NCBI GenBank assembly: GCA_002839855.1
Contig: PGYV01000004.1
Span: 7,556 to 71,555, forward strand
DNA length: 64,000 nt
Origin: Candidatus Goldiibacteriota bacterium HGW-Goldbacteria-1
GTDB lineage: Bacteria; Oederibacteriota; PGYV01
Direction: 5' to 3'
Under the pieces are notes generated by a model, which made no database searches, was not told the origin of the DNA, and was given only the letters and a program-made list of their open reading frames with translations. The position numbers and the translations under genes were made by a program. This document shows positions 39,005 to 48,202 of the stretch, one piece after another (position 1 is the first letter of the stretch; every line of letters begins with the position of its first letter).

Positions 39005-41266
39005 TTAGAGGCACTTGGAATAACCGCAGACCCTGCACACATTGCAGCCGCCTTCGTGTTCCATTGTGGTGCCGCATTCGGGGCAGGTTTCTCCCATTGT
39101 CTTTTCCATTGTATTTTTGAATATGAACTTATCTTTATTTTCGCTTTTTTCATGAATATATTTTTCCATGGCTATACCGATGGCATCCGGGCAGCTTAAC
39201 ACAATTCCGCCTTCCTGCCACGCGGGCGCCGGGCAGCGCGTGCCCCTTAAATGTTTTACAATTACTTCCGGTTTTACGTGCGCCCTTAAAGCCACTGATA
39301 CCAGGCGTGATATCGCTTCCGCCTGCGCGCTTGCGCATCCGCCGGATTTTCCCATTGTGGTAAACAATTCACAGATACCTTCTTCATCTTCGTTAACCGT
39401 AACGTAAAGGTTGCCGCAGCCCGTTTTCATCTTTATTGTGCGGCCAAAAGTGATATCCGGCCTTTTTCTCGGTTCAATGTCCGCATGCTTTAATATGCTG
39501 TCAGGGTCAGCGGTTTTTACCTTTGCCCCGGAAGAATCTTTTGTTGAAACAGTTAACACCTGTACATCGCGCGATCCGTCGCGGTAAATTGTGACGCCTT
39601 TGCAGTCCATTTCATACGCCAGCATATAAACTTCGCGCACGTCATCTTTTGTGGCGCTGTTCTTGAAATTAACGGTCTTGGAAACCGCGTTGTCGGTGTA
39701 TTTTTGAAAAGCCGCCTGCATCTTTATGTGCCATTCAGGGTCAATATCGTGCGCTGTCACAAATGTTTTCTTGATATCTTCCGGTACTTCTTTCATATCA
39801 TCTGTGATGTGGCCGTGTTCACCTATCTTCATCATCAGATTATCGCTGTAAAACCCGCGCTCGCGCGCCGCCTTTAAAAAGCTTGCGTTTATTTCCGGAA
39901 GCCTGTCATTATCCATAACAGTTTTAATGTACGCCACCGCAAAAAGCGGCTCTACGCCGGAACTGCACGCTGCTATCATGCTTAAAGTGCCGGTGGGCGC
40001 GATGGTGGTTAATGTGGCGTTTCTTAATTTTTTTCCTTTTGCTTCAATAGCGGAGCCTTTATAATTTGGGAACAGTCCGCGTTTTTTACCAAGCTCCACG
40101 GATTCCTTTTCCGCTTCTTCGTGGATAAACTTCATTACTTTTTCCGCAAGTTTTACAGCTTCTTCGGATTTATATGATATGCCCATTTCTAAAAGCATAT
40201 CCGCCCAGCCCATGACTCCAAGCCCTATTTTGCGGTTGCCGCGCACCATCTTATCAATTTCATCAAGCGGGTAACGGCTCATGTCTATGACGTTATCCAG
40301 AAAACGCACCGCAAGTTTTACGGTCTTTGCCAGTTTGGTATAATTCACTTTTTTATCATCAAGCATATTGGCAAGGTTAACGGAACCTAAGTTGCACGCT
40401 TCAAAAGGCAGAAGCGGCTGCTCTCCGCACGGGTTGGTGGATTCCATTTCGCCAACGTTAGGCGTGGGGTTGTCCCTGTTTATCCTGTCAATAAATACAA
40501 TGCCGGGGTCTCCGTTTCTCCACGAATATTCCACCATCATGTCAAATATCTCGCGCGCGTCTTCCTGCGCTATTACTTCCCCGTTGCGCGGGTTTATCAG
40601 GTCATACTTTCTGCCGTGCTTTACCGCTTCCATAAACTTTTCGGTGATGGCTACGGAAATGTTAAAATTATTTATGTCCTTGTCATCCGCCTTACATGTG
40701 ATAAATTCACGGACATCCGGATGGTCCACGCGCAGAATTCCCATGTTGGCGCCGCGGCGGGTTCCGCCCTGCTTTACCGCTTCTGTGGCGGCGTTAAATA
40801 CTTTCATGAAAGATACCGGGCCGGACGACACGCCGTTTGTGGTTTTAACCTTGTCGCGGTTTGGCCTTAAGCGCGAGAAAGAAAAACCGGTTCCGCCGCC
40901 GCTTTTATGTATTATTGCCGCTGACTTTATGGCATCAAAAATTCCGTCAATGGAATCCTTAATAGGAAGTACAAAACACGCCGCAAGCTGCTGAAGGTCG
41001 CGCCCGGCGTTCATTAACGTGGGGGAATTGGGCAAAAAGTCCAGCGAGGTCATAAGGTTATAAAAATCTTCCGCCGTGTTGTCAACTTCAGCCTGGTTTG
41101 CCCCGTAATTTCTTTCTGCCTGGGCAATATTATTCGCCACCCTTACAAAAAGCTCTTTAGTACCTTCAATTGGATTGCCCTTATCATCCTTTACAAAGTA
41201 CCTTTTTCTTAATACCGTAAGCGCGTTGTCCGAAAGCTTAGGCTCGCGCAGTTTGTTTACATCCAT
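39005..41266 (-). CDS. nrdJ: Adenosylcobalamin-dependent (class II) ribonucleotide reductase
   Basis: Makes deoxyribonucleotides using a cobalamin radical; 753 aa. Core landmarks are SPTLMNAG, the AACFVLP cysteine, HKSGGGTGFSFSRLRP, KQGGTRRGANMG, the active-site NPCGEQPLLPFEACNLGS, and a C-terminal zinc-ribbon (CPECG...CNVCRVCGYSKC) that probably carries the reducing cysteines. No NrdB-like subunit is nearby, as expected for class II. AGGAGG precedes ATG. Upstream lie a near-consensus promoter (41348-41375) and two NrdR boxes (41396-41443). Confidence 0.96.
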   Translation of the reverse strand: MDVNKLREPKLSDNALTVLRKRYFVKDDKGNPIEGTKELFVRVANNIAQAERNYGANQAEVDNTAEDFYNLMTSLDFLPNSPTLMNAGRDLQQLAACFVLPIKDSIDGIFDAIKSAAIIHKSGGGTGFSFSRLRPNRDKVKTTNGVSSGPVSFMKVFNAATEAVKQGGTRRGANMGILRVDHPDVREFITCKADDKDINNFNISVAITEKFMEAVKHGRKYDLINPRNGEVIAQEDAREIFDMMVEYSWRNGDPGIVFIDRINRDNPTPNVGEMESTNPCGEQPLLPFEACNLGSVNLANMLDDKKVNYTKLAKTVKLAVRFLDNVIDMSRYPLDEIDKMVRGNRKIGLGVMGWADMLLEMGISYKSEEAVKLAEKVMKFIHEEAEKESVELGKKRGLFPNYKGSAIEAKGKKLRNATLTTIAPTGTLSMIAACSSGVEPLFAVAYIKTVMDNDRLPEINASFLKAARERGFYSDNLMMKIGEHGHITDDMKEVPEDIKKTFVTAHDIDPEWHIKMQAAFQKYTDNAVSKTVNFKNSATKDDVREVYMLAYEMDCKGVTIYRDGSRDVQVLTVSTKDSSGAKVKTADPDSILKHADIEPRKRPDITFGRTIKMKTGCGNLYVTVNEDEEGICELFTTMGKSGGCASAQAEAISRLVSVALRAHVKPEVIVKHLRGTRCPAPAWQEGGIVLSCPDAIGIAMEKYIHEKSENKDKFIFKNTMEKTMGETCPECGTTMEHEGGCNVCRVCGYSKCL

Positions 41267-41347
41267 GTTATTCCTCCTGAATATACGTAATATATGCGTA
41301 TAAGTTTTTTATGGGATTCCACCATTTTTATTTAAAACAGGATTGCA

Positions 41348-41375
41348 ATTATACACCCCAAGGATGTGGTGTCAA
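41348..41375 (-). promoter_or_regulatory. Sigma-70 promoter of nrdJ
   Basis: On the minus strand a perfect TTGACA (41375-41370), 16 bp, and a perfect TATAAT (41353-41348). The transcript would have a leader of about 75 nt. Confidence 0.85.
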
Positions 41376-41395
41376 GCCATTTTTTACCCGCTTAT

Positions 41396-41443
41396 ATACA
41401 ATATGTTGTATTTGTGGGGCAATCACACCACAATATGTAACAG
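41396..41443. promoter_or_regulatory. Pair of NrdR boxes
   Basis: ATACAATATGTTGTAT (41396-41411) fits the NrdR consensus ACACWATATAKWGTGT-type pattern closely. CCACAATATGTAACAG (41428-41443) is a weaker copy. The 32-bp spacing (three turns) is typical of paired NrdR boxes. They lie just upstream of the -35 element. Confidence 0.7.
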
Positions 41444-41664
41444 CTGGCAAGTAACAGCTAACAGGTTACAAGTTACAACTTACAGGTTACAGGTTACAGC
41501 TCGCAACTTGCAACTTGCAACTTGTCACTTGTCACTTGTCACCTGTCACCTGTCACCTGTCACCTGTAACCTGTCACCTGTAACCTGTCACCTGTCACCT
41601 GTAACCTGTCACCTGTAACCTGTCACCTGTAACTTGTAAGTTGTAACTTGTAACCTGTTACCTG
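41444..41664. repeat. CACCTGTAAC short repeat array with 30-bp inverted arms
   Basis: Degenerate units such as CACCTGTCACCTGTAAC and CAACTTGCAACTTG. The first arm at 41464-41493 (GGTTACAAGTTACAACTTAC...) pairs with 41626-41655 with a single mismatch over 30 bp. The array reaches the stop codon of the tautomerase gene. Confidence 0.85.
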
Positions 41665-42027
41665 TCACTTGATTATTTCAGACGCCATTTGCCCGCCGCG
41701 GATTCCCCAGTCTTCCTTTGGCACATCATAAATTATTATCATGACCGCCTGCGGGTCTATACCCGCGTCATTTTTCAGGTTTTCAACAATCAGCCTGTAT
41801 AAAAGCTTTTTCATCTCCTGCGTCCTGCCTTTAAATGCCGACACTTCCACAAGGGTAAACCCCTCTTTGCCGTCCATGTTTTCCGGCTCATACTCATTCA
41901 TGAAAAGTGTGCGGTCCGTCTGCGGTATCTTAAACGCGTCCATCAGAGCTTTATGAACCGCGCCGAATATTACTTTCTTTTCTTCCGCTGTCTTTCCTTT
42001 TTTTAATGATATTGTTACTTTTGGCAT
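41665..42027 (-). CDS. Tautomerase-superfamily protein
   Basis: A 120-aa member of the tautomerase/MIF superfamily. ATG at 42027 is chosen because GGAGGG lies 4-5 nt before it and the product then starts MPKVTISL, leaving the Pro-1 used as the catalytic base in this superfamily. The length and ending (PKEDWGIRGGQ) fit the longer Tautomerase_2-like group (about 125 aa) rather than the 60-aa 4-oxalocrotonate type. The substrate is unknown. Confidence 0.8.
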   Translation of the reverse strand: MPKVTISLKKGKTAEEKKVIFGAVHKALMDAFKIPQTDRTLFMNEYEPENMDGKEGFTLVEVSAFKGRTQEMKKLLYRLIVENLKNDAGIDPQAVMIIIYDVPKEDWGIRGGQMASEIIK

Positions 42028-42104
42028 ATTACCCTCCATTTTTTATTTGAATAAGTTTATCAATAAACAGTATTAAAGTCAAAACCCTCCGTCTGAAATA
42101 CTTA

Positions 42105-42133
42105 TTTACATTTCCGCCGCTTTTCATTATTAT
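42105..42133 (+). promoter_or_regulatory. Promoter of the glycosyltransferase/TauE pair
   Basis: TTTACA (42105-42110), 17 bp, TATTAT (42128-42133), about 30 bp before the TTG start. Confidence 0.55.
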
Positions 42134-42162
42134 AAATACACATAAACTTTAAGGAGAAAAAT

Positions 42163-42870
42163 TTGCCTTCAGTCTCTATTGTAATACCGGCGTTTAACGA
42201 GGAAAACAGGCTTCCAAAAACACTTGAACTTATACGAGATTACCTTGTTAAAAGCGGCACAGATGCCGAAATTATAGTCGTGGATGACGGCAGTTCGGAT
42301 GCTACAGTTTCTATTGCGGAAAAATACGGCGTATCCGTTATTAAAAACCCCGGCAACCGCGGCAAAGGCTACTCTGTAGCGCACGGTTTTTTAAAATCAT
42401 CCGGAGAAATCATATTTTTTTCCGACGCCGACCTTTCCACGCCCATAGAATTTATGGCTCCTTTTATTAAGCTTCATAATGACGGTTTCGACATCGTTGT
42501 TGCGTCCCGCGCGGTACCGGGCGCCTTTAAAAAAATTAAGCAGCCTTTTTACAGGGACTTTATGGGCAGGACCTTTAATTTATTTGTTAAAACAATGACG
42601 GGCTTAAAAATAAACGACACCCAGTGCGGATTTAAAAGTTTCAGGCGCAGCTGCGCCCTTGAAATAGTAAAAAGAAGGACCATAGACGGTTTTGGCTTTG
42701 ACGTGGAATTTCTGTATATTGCAAAACTGCTTAAATATAAAATATGCGAAAGCCCTGTGGAATGGTTTGACGCCCCAGGCACAAAGGTCAACCCGCTGCG
42801 CGATTCCGCCAAAATGTTTTTTAACCTTATCGAAATTGTTTTTAAGCGCCTTTCCGGAAGATACAAATAA
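42163..42870 (+). CDS. Family 2 glycosyltransferase (dolichol/undecaprenyl-phosphate type)
   Basis: Transfers a sugar from a nucleotide sugar to a polyprenyl phosphate, by family. 235 aa with VSIVIPAFNEENRLPKTL, VVDDGSSDAT and the metal-binding DADLSTP, then TQCGFKSFRR and the DVEFLYIAK element typical of DPM1/ALG5-like enzymes. It lacks a C-terminal membrane region. It starts at TTG with AAGGAG 6 nt upstream. One of the few plus-strand genes; the TauE-like gene starts immediately after its stop. Confidence 0.9.
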   Translation: MPSVSIVIPAFNEENRLPKTLELIRDYLVKSGTDAEIIVVDDGSSDATVSIAEKYGVSVIKNPGNRGKGYSVAHGFLKSSGEIIFFSDADLSTPIEFMAPFIKLHNDGFDIVVASRAVPGAFKKIKQPFYRDFMGRTFNLFVKTMTGLKINDTQCGFKSFRRSCALEIVKRRTIDGFGFDVEFLYIAKLLKYKICESPVEWFDAPGTKVNPLRDSAKMFFNLIEIVFKRLSGRYK

Positions 42871-43650
42871 GTGGCTGTTACTTTTATTCTCTTTTTCTGC
42901 GTGGCTGTAATATTTTCCATGCTTGGCCTTGGCGGAGGCGTTTTTTACGTCCCCCTTCTTCTTCAGATAGGGCTCCCATTTCACGAAGCGGCCGCAGTTT
43001 CCGTCTGCATAATGATAATAATGTCGGTTACCGCCACAGCCGTTTACAATTCAAATAAACTGATTGACTGGAAAATAGTTATCTTTATGGGGCCATGCGC
43101 TATAATCGGCGCGCTTATAGGCGGGCTTAATTCGGTTATTTTTTCGGAAACAATTCTGGAAATTCTCTTCGGAATAATGATGCTGATATCCGCATTACTT
43201 ATGCTTAAAACCCCGAAAGAAATAAATCAGCCAAAACCTAAAAAAATAGGCTTCATAGAAAGCAAAATGACCGGGATTACGTATTTTATCAATTTATGGC
43301 TTGGGGTTCCCCTGTTTTTTCTTGCCGGTTTTATAGCTTCGCTGCTGGGAATAGGCGGCGGTTTTGCCAAAGTCCCTATTATGACCTTTATTTTTCGCGT
43401 GCCTTCCAAAGTGGCTGTTGCCACATCTTCCGCCCTTATTGTGCTTACAGCGTCTGCCGCGGCAGCCGGGCATTTTGCGGCAGGCAACCTTAACCTTAAA
43501 CTTGTGGCCGTTCTTGGCGCAGCAGTTTTTGCCGGCGGATACTTAGGCTCTCACATTTCCGCCAAAGCGGATAAAAAATTCATAAATGCGGCCCTTGCCA
43601 TAATAATGTTCGCTGTATCGGCGTGGATGTTTTACAGGGCGTATATTTAA
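42871..43650 (+). CDS. TauE/SafE-family membrane transporter
   Basis: Sulfite exporter TauE/SafE family (formerly DUF81), 259 aa, seven or eight helices. The family internal duplication shows as GLGGGVFYVPLLLQIG near the N-terminus and GIGGGFAKVPIMTF in the second half. The likely cargo is an organosulfur anion, but the family is broad. The start is GTG directly after the glycosyltransferase TAA. Confidence 0.88.
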   Translation: MAVTFILFFCVAVIFSMLGLGGGVFYVPLLLQIGLPFHEAAAVSVCIMIIMSVTATAVYNSNKLIDWKIVIFMGPCAIIGALIGGLNSVIFSETILEILFGIMMLISALLMLKTPKEINQPKPKKIGFIESKMTGITYFINLWLGVPLFFLAGFIASLLGIGGGFAKVPIMTFIFRVPSKVAVATSSALIVLTASAAAAGHFAAGNLNLKLVAVLGAAVFAGGYLGSHISAKADKKFINAALAIIMFAVSAWMFYRAYI

Positions 43651-43758
43651 CCCATAGACTTTTATCCCATATCCCATAAATAAAAAAAACTACACCACAG
43701 TTGTTTCATTACGTTTGTACTGTAAGTTTGGATTCTATATATTAAACTTAATACGCAT

Positions 43759-44772
43759 CTATATACTGCTAATTCTCTCTGCGTATTTGTAGGTAATGTG
43801 CTGGCCACTGGCTGTATCTTTCCATCCCTGGACTTCTTTGTGCGTTTTTTCGGAAAGTTGCTTGGAACTTAGAGGGGTAAGTTTTTTACAAATTTCATCC
43901 ACAAGTTTCTTTTCACTTTCAGAAAAAACCGATTCATCAGGTTCAGCTATGTTTGTATACTGATGCCCTTCACCAATTTCAAAAGGTATAACCTGCATAT
44001 TAACCATTTTATTGGCAGTCATATAATCAAATAAATCATGATACTCATCAACAACAGGCCCATAAGGGCCATGCGCGTAACGCAGGCCGGTCATGGATAT
44101 TCCGCTGTTCTTAAAATTCAAAAAATCAGAATAGAACAAGCACTTTACAAGTTGAACCTCAAACAGACTTTTCTTTACCGAACATTTAATAATTTTCAAA
44201 ATAAGATTTTCCGCCTTCTCAATACTAAACGGCCTGTTGCCGCTGAATTCATTCGGTTTGTACCTGAATTTAAGTTGAATTATTTTTTCATAAGGGTTTA
44301 TCTGCCCTAAAAGTCTGTCTAAATTATTTTCGAATTCAAACCTTTCACTTTCTTCTAAATTATCCTTAAGTTTGTCCTCATAGATCATCTTCATATTTTC
44401 CGGATCATTAACAAATTTCAGGACTTCATCATGAGCATCATCCTGCAATGCTCCTTTTTCATATTTATATATTGTTAATTCTCCCCACCCCAAAAGTTTG
44501 GAGAATGGTTTGCTGCTAAGTTTGTACTTTTCTCTTATATTTTTTATCTCATCCGGCGTTAAAAGATTGTGATTTTTTCTGTAGTTATCATACGCAAGCG
44601 TAAATGAATCCTTACCTTCCCCATTCATCAGTAATTCACTGCCGCAACAGGTACATTTCGGCATATCCGATGTTACCTTTATTTTTTCGCCTCTGACCAT
44701 AACTTCGCGTTCTGCCGTTATAATTTCGGGTACTGTTAATTTCCCGCATTCCGGACATAATACTTTTTTCAT
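43759..44772 (-). CDS. MqsA-type antitoxin with Panacea domain
   Basis: Antitoxin of 337 aa. Residues 1-50 form a zinc site with CxxC pairs at Cys6/Cys9 and Cys40/Cys43. A helix-turn-helix follows (about 73-125; LLGWGELTIYKYEKG). The C-terminal half (about 190-335) is a Panacea (DUF4065/SocA) domain: KCLFYSDFLNFKNSG, GLRYAHGPYGPVV. Panacea domains are known as versatile antitoxin modules. It starts 19 bp after the toxin gene; toxin first is the mqsRA order. It probably represses the operon through the sites at 45132-45180. Confidence 0.88.
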   Translation of the reverse strand: MKKVLCPECGKLTVPEIITAEREVMVRGEKIKVTSDMPKCTCCGSELLMNGEGKDSFTLAYDNYRKNHNLLTPDEIKNIREKYKLSSKPFSKLLGWGELTIYKYEKGALQDDAHDEVLKFVNDPENMKMIYEDKLKDNLEESERFEFENNLDRLLGQINPYEKIIQLKFRYKPNEFSGNRPFSIEKAENLILKIIKCSVKKSLFEVQLVKCLFYSDFLNFKNSGISMTGLRYAHGPYGPVVDEYHDLFDYMTANKMVNMQVIPFEIGEGHQYTNIAEPDESVFSESEKKLVDEICKKLTPLSSKQLSEKTHKEVQGWKDTASGQHITYKYAERISSI

Positions 44773-44791
44773 GGCACCCTCTTATTCTTTA

Positions 44792-45112
44792 TCAATTATG
44801 AAATGAAATTATTGTCATATAAGTCATCCCGTCATCTTCCAGAAATCTTATCTTTATGTAAACATTAATACCATTAACTGTTTTTCTGAAGGTATAAATT
44901 TCACCCTCATGCCCTCCTGTATCCTTTTCAGGGCCTTTTGAGCAGTCTTCAACTTTCAAATCAGAGATAACTTCAGATACATCTTTTAGAAACGGCGGAA
45001 TATAATTCAAACGGTCAAAAGTCTCTATATTTTTATTCCTGGCAGCAATAGTAAAATCCTGGGATCTTGCCATTTCGCGAACCAGTTCCAGTGTCCCCTC
45101 CGAAATTCCCAC
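44792..45112 (-). CDS. MqsR-like toxin
   Basis: A protein of 106 aa placed as MqsR-like (RelE-fold mRNA interferase) from its size, gene order and C-terminal strand pattern NVYIKIRFLEDDGMTYMTIIS, which parallels the QVYLKITVIHDVLIVSF segment of MqsR. The N-terminal helix region (TLELVREMARSQDF) also fits. The GTG start lies only about 12 nt after the -10 box, so the transcript would be nearly leaderless, unless translation starts at the internal ATG 13 codons later. Confidence 0.7.
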   Translation of the reverse strand: MGISEGTLELVREMARSQDFTIAARNKNIETFDRLNYIPPFLKDVSEVISDLKVEDCSKGPEKDTGGHEGEIYTFRKTVNGINVYIKIRFLEDDGMTYMTIISFHN

Positions 45113-45124
45113 TCTTACACCCCA

Positions 45125-45180
45125 ATTATATACAATTTTAAGATAACTTTCAATAATTATTTTTGTTATCTTATGATAAC
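45125..45180 (-). promoter_or_regulatory. Promoter and operators of the MqsR/MqsA-Panacea operon
   Basis: On the minus strand TTGAAA (45153-45148), 17 bp, TATAAT (45130-45125). A palindrome GTTATC-TTAT-GATAAC lies at 45165-45180. A related copy GTTATCTTAAAATTGT exactly fills the promoter spacer (45147-45132). The two are 33 bp apart. Binding there would block RNA polymerase. Confidence 0.7.
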
Positions 45181-45214
45181 GTTTATTGTTGCACTAAATA
45201 CTAAAACTATTATA

Positions 45215-46237
45215 CTATTTATTACTCTTCGGCTTAATCTTGAAGTACTTAACCCTTACCGGCAGGGCGTAATGCAGGATTAAGAGGATTAAACCCCAGA
45301 GGAGAAAAATTGTGTAATTCTCCTCGTACTTTATCTGTTCTTTTTTACTTTTATTCTTTTCCATCAAATATGTATCTTCTTTAATCTTTCTAAACGCGCC
45401 GGCGTCCGTTATCCTGTAAAACCTGCCTTCCGTAATTCCCGCTATCTGCCGCAGTTCATTATCATCAAGCCGTGATATTACTTCCTGCCCTTTGTATATT
45501 TTATTGTAAACCCTGCCCCACGCGTCACGCCCTTCGGGAATTTTTCCGCCTTCTTTTGTACCCACGCCCACGGCGTATATCCTTATGCCTTTTTCAGCGG
45601 CATACTTCGCGGCAGCTATCGGGTCGCCGCCTTCAGTGTTTTCGCCGTCAGTTATAAGAATCAGTATTTTGGACTTTCCGCCTTTTGACTGCAGCCGGTC
45701 AACAGAATTGCGGATGGATGTATCCAGTGCTGTGCCGTCTTTTGCCAGCATTCCCGGATACAGCCCGTCTATGATAAGGTTCAAAGTTTCGTAATCAAGT
45801 GTCAGCGGGCACTGCATAAAATCCACGCCCGCAAACGTCATCATTCCCACCCTGTCGCCCGCAAGGCTGTTTATAAAATCACGAAGCCCCTTTTTAACAA
45901 CTTCCATCCTGTTTGGCTGCATATCAACCGCGCCCATGCTTGAAGAGACATCCATGGCAATCATTATATCTATACCGGACGCTTCATTTACAAACGGAAT
46001 GGGTTTTCCCTGCGGCCTTGCAAGGGCAATAATTATAAGCGCTGCAGCGGCAAAAAGCATGATATATTTTAACGCCGCCAGCCTGTAATCTACCGGCGTC
46101 ATAATATTTGCCGCCGTATTTTTATCGGCAAATCCATGCATGGCGCGCAGTATCTTAAAGACCCTGTATCCAAGGTAAGCGCACAGCGGTACCACAGCTA
46201 TCAGGATTAGTAATGCCTTTTCATTTCCAAAATTCAA
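45215..46237 (-). CDS. BatA-like VWA domain membrane protein
   Basis: von Willebrand factor A protein of 340 aa. Helices at about 5-25 and 52-70, a VWA domain with the metal site DVSSSMG, and a C-terminal helix (about 308-328). The start is TTG with AAGGAG 6 nt before. Last of the MoxR-DUF58-VWA-VWA operon, known as the Bat (aerotolerance) set; the precise molecular job is unknown in general. Confidence 0.88.
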   Translation of the reverse strand: MNFGNEKALLILIAVVPLCAYLGYRVFKILRAMHGFADKNTAANIMTPVDYRLAALKYIMLFAAAALIIIALARPQGKPIPFVNEASGIDIMIAMDVSSSMGAVDMQPNRMEVVKKGLRDFINSLAGDRVGMMTFAGVDFMQCPLTLDYETLNLIIDGLYPGMLAKDGTALDTSIRNSVDRLQSKGGKSKILILITDGENTEGGDPIAAAKYAAEKGIRIYAVGVGTKEGGKIPEGRDAWGRVYNKIYKGQEVISRLDDNELRQIAGITEGRFYRITDAGAFRKIKEDTYLMEKNKSKKEQIKYEENYTIFLLWGLILLILHYALPVRVKYFKIKPKSNK

Positions 46238-46301
46238 ATTTTACTCCTTAAAAATATTTTTGCCGTCGAGCAGCGGCACTTAACCGCAAAAACTTATCAA
46301 A

Positions 46302-47300
46302 TCAAATCCTTAGTAATTTAACCGCTTCAAGCAGAAGCGCCAGAAGCAGCAAAATAACGCCTGCAATTAAAAACGCGTAAAATTTGTCTTCGTGCTTTTC
46401 ATAATTTTTAACTTTAATTTCCTGTTTTTCAAGCTGTGCTATGGTGTCATATATTTTTTGCAGGGCATTATTATCAGTTGCCCTGAAATACCTTCCCCCG
46501 GTCACAGAGGCCACGCGCCCCAAAGATTCCTCGTCCGGTTCCTCATACATTACCGGCCTGCCGTAATTATCCACATAAGGCCTGCGGTTCCCGTAAACAT
46601 CAAAGCCATACGCCTGCGCGCCGCCTTTTTTTCCTATTCCTATCGTATATATTTTTATTCCCTTATAGGCGGCAATCTTTGCCGCTTCTTCCGGAATCAT
46701 TCCCCTATTGCTTCGGCCGTCCGTTGTCACTATCATCACTTTGGAAGCGCCGGAACTTTCAAGCCTGTTTATACCGTTTAATATCGCCTCGCCTACCGCT
46801 GTGCCGTCTATCTTTACCGTTTCAAAATTTATCTGCTCTATAAATGTCCGTATAATTTCATAATCGTTTGTAAGAGGGCATTGGGTAAAACTTTTGCCTG
46901 CAAAGACCACCATTCCCACCCTGTCATTTTTTAAACCCGCCACAAAATCATTTATTACTTTTTTTGCCGCTTCAAGCCTGTTTGGTTTTAAATCATCAGC
47001 CTGCATGCTTCCGGAAACGTCCAGCACCGCTATTATATCAATGCCTTTTATGATTTCTTCGGTCTCTTTTTTAACCGACTGCGGCCGCAGCAGCGCTATG
47101 ATAAGAAGTATTACAGCGGCTAACTTTAAAATATCCGGAAGATACACAATAAGCGGTGCGGTTGTTTTCCCCCTGCTTATTCCTTTTATATTGGAATGGA
47201 CAACTTTGCCCCGAAAGATTATCCGCAGTATCAGGGATATAATAAATATACCCGCCATTATCCCCGCAGCCAGAAACAGATTTTCGTTTTCAAACCTCAT
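46302..47300 (-). CDS. BatA/BatB-like VWA domain membrane protein
   Basis: Paralogue of the next gene, 332 aa, with the same layout: N-terminal helices (about 8-27, 55-72), the VWA metal site DVSGSMQ, a Tyr/Gly-rich insertion (KKGGAQAYGFDVYGNRRP), and a C-terminal helix. ATG overlaps the DUF58 stop by 4 nt and has AAAGGAG upstream. Confidence 0.88.
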   Translation of the reverse strand: MRFENENLFLAAGIMAGIFIISLILRIIFRGKVVHSNIKGISRGKTTAPLIVYLPDILKLAAVILLIIALLRPQSVKKETEEIIKGIDIIAVLDVSGSMQADDLKPNRLEAAKKVINDFVAGLKNDRVGMVVFAGKSFTQCPLTNDYEIIRTFIEQINFETVKIDGTAVGEAILNGINRLESSGASKVMIVTTDGRSNRGMIPEEAAKIAAYKGIKIYTIGIGKKGGAQAYGFDVYGNRRPYVDNYGRPVMYEEPDEESLGRVASVTGGRYFRATDNNALQKIYDTIAQLEKQEIKVKNYEKHEDKFYAFLIAGVILLLLALLLEAVKLLRI

Positions 47301-48178
47301 CTTAATCTCCTTTCGCGTTTTTTAAAAAAGGAGACTATTTCCTTAAGATAAGAACCGCCGCATTCAAGTTTTATATAATCAACACCCGTGGACCGGAACA
47401 GTTTGAATAATTTATCATCTTTGGTTCTTTGCATTTTTAAAGCCGCGGCTTTTCCGCCCGTGCCGGAAGTATCCACCCACTGCGTCTCCCCTGTTTCCGG
47501 GTCAAAGAAAGGCACTATGCCCATGTCCGGCACTTCGTATTCGGCAGGGTCACGCAGTACCGCGGCAATTACTTCATGCCTGTGGGACAGAATCTTAAGG
47601 GGTTCAGAAATATCTTTTTCATCAAGAAAATCAGATACTATAAAAACCGTGCTCTTCTTTTTTAAAGCGTGCGCCAGATAAGTTACAGCCGCGCCTATAT
47701 CAGTACCTTTATTTTTTGTTTCGTGGTATACAATTTCGCGCAGAATCCTTAAGACGTGTTTTTTTCCTTTTTTGGGCGGAATATACTTTTCAGGGACGGA
47801 AGTAAAACCCAAAAGCCCCACCCTGTCGCTGTTTATCGCGGCGGCAAAAGCAAGGGCTGCGGTAAAATCAAGCATCAGCCCGCTTTTTAAGGTCTGCCTG
47901 GTGCCAAAATTCAAAGAGCCGCTTAAATCCGCGGCAAAGACCACCTGCATTTCACGCTCTTCAATAAATGTTTTGATGTAGGGCATATTCATCCTGGCGG
48001 TGACGTTCCAGTCAATTACCCTTACATCATCACCGGGATTGTATTCCCTGACCTCGGTAAATTCTATGCCGCGCCCTTTGAATGACGACAGATATTCGCC
48101 CTGAAGCTCCGTGTTTACAAGGTGCTTCGCGGTAATCTCTATTTTTTTGATTCGTTTAAGAATATCTTTTGAAATCAT
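47297..48178 (-). CDS. DUF58 domain protein
   Basis: Soluble DUF58 protein, 293 aa. Family motif GRGIEFTEVREYNPGDDVRVIDWNV-type region near residues 35-60 and a degenerate VWA-like fold behind it (VVFAADLSGSL). DUF58 proteins are constant partners of MoxR ATPases. It lies between moxR (24-bp gap) and the first VWA gene (4-nt overlap). Confidence 0.9.
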   Translation of the reverse strand: MISKDILKRIKKIEITAKHLVNTELQGEYLSSFKGRGIEFTEVREYNPGDDVRVIDWNVTARMNMPYIKTFIEEREMQVVFAADLSGSLNFGTRQTLKSGLMLDFTAALAFAAAINSDRVGLLGFTSVPEKYIPPKKGKKHVLRILREIVYHETKNKGTDIGAAVTYLAHALKKKSTVFIVSDFLDEKDISEPLKILSHRHEVIAAVLRDPAEYEVPDMGIVPFFDPETGETQWVDTSGTGGKAAALKMQRTKDDKLFKLFRSTGVDYIKLECGGSYLKEIVSFFKKRERRLR

Positions 48179-48202
48179 CTGTATGCCCGTATACCGTTTA
48201 TA

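Larger units (their letters stand above)
41267..41664. other. nrdJ regulatory region and minisatellite spacer
   Basis: This 398-bp spacer has no gene. The part next to nrdJ holds its promoter and NrdR boxes. The rest (41444-41664) is the CACCTGTAAC repeat array. Confidence 0.7.

Noticed and set aside
41267-41347. Cobalamin riboswitch in the leader of the B12-dependent reductase
   Set aside because: The leader is only about 75 nt and lacks the B12-box; NrdR boxes explain the regulation.
41444-41664. CRISPR array
   Set aside because: Units are about 7-17 nt with no regular spacers and no cas genes nearby; it is a simple degenerate repeat.
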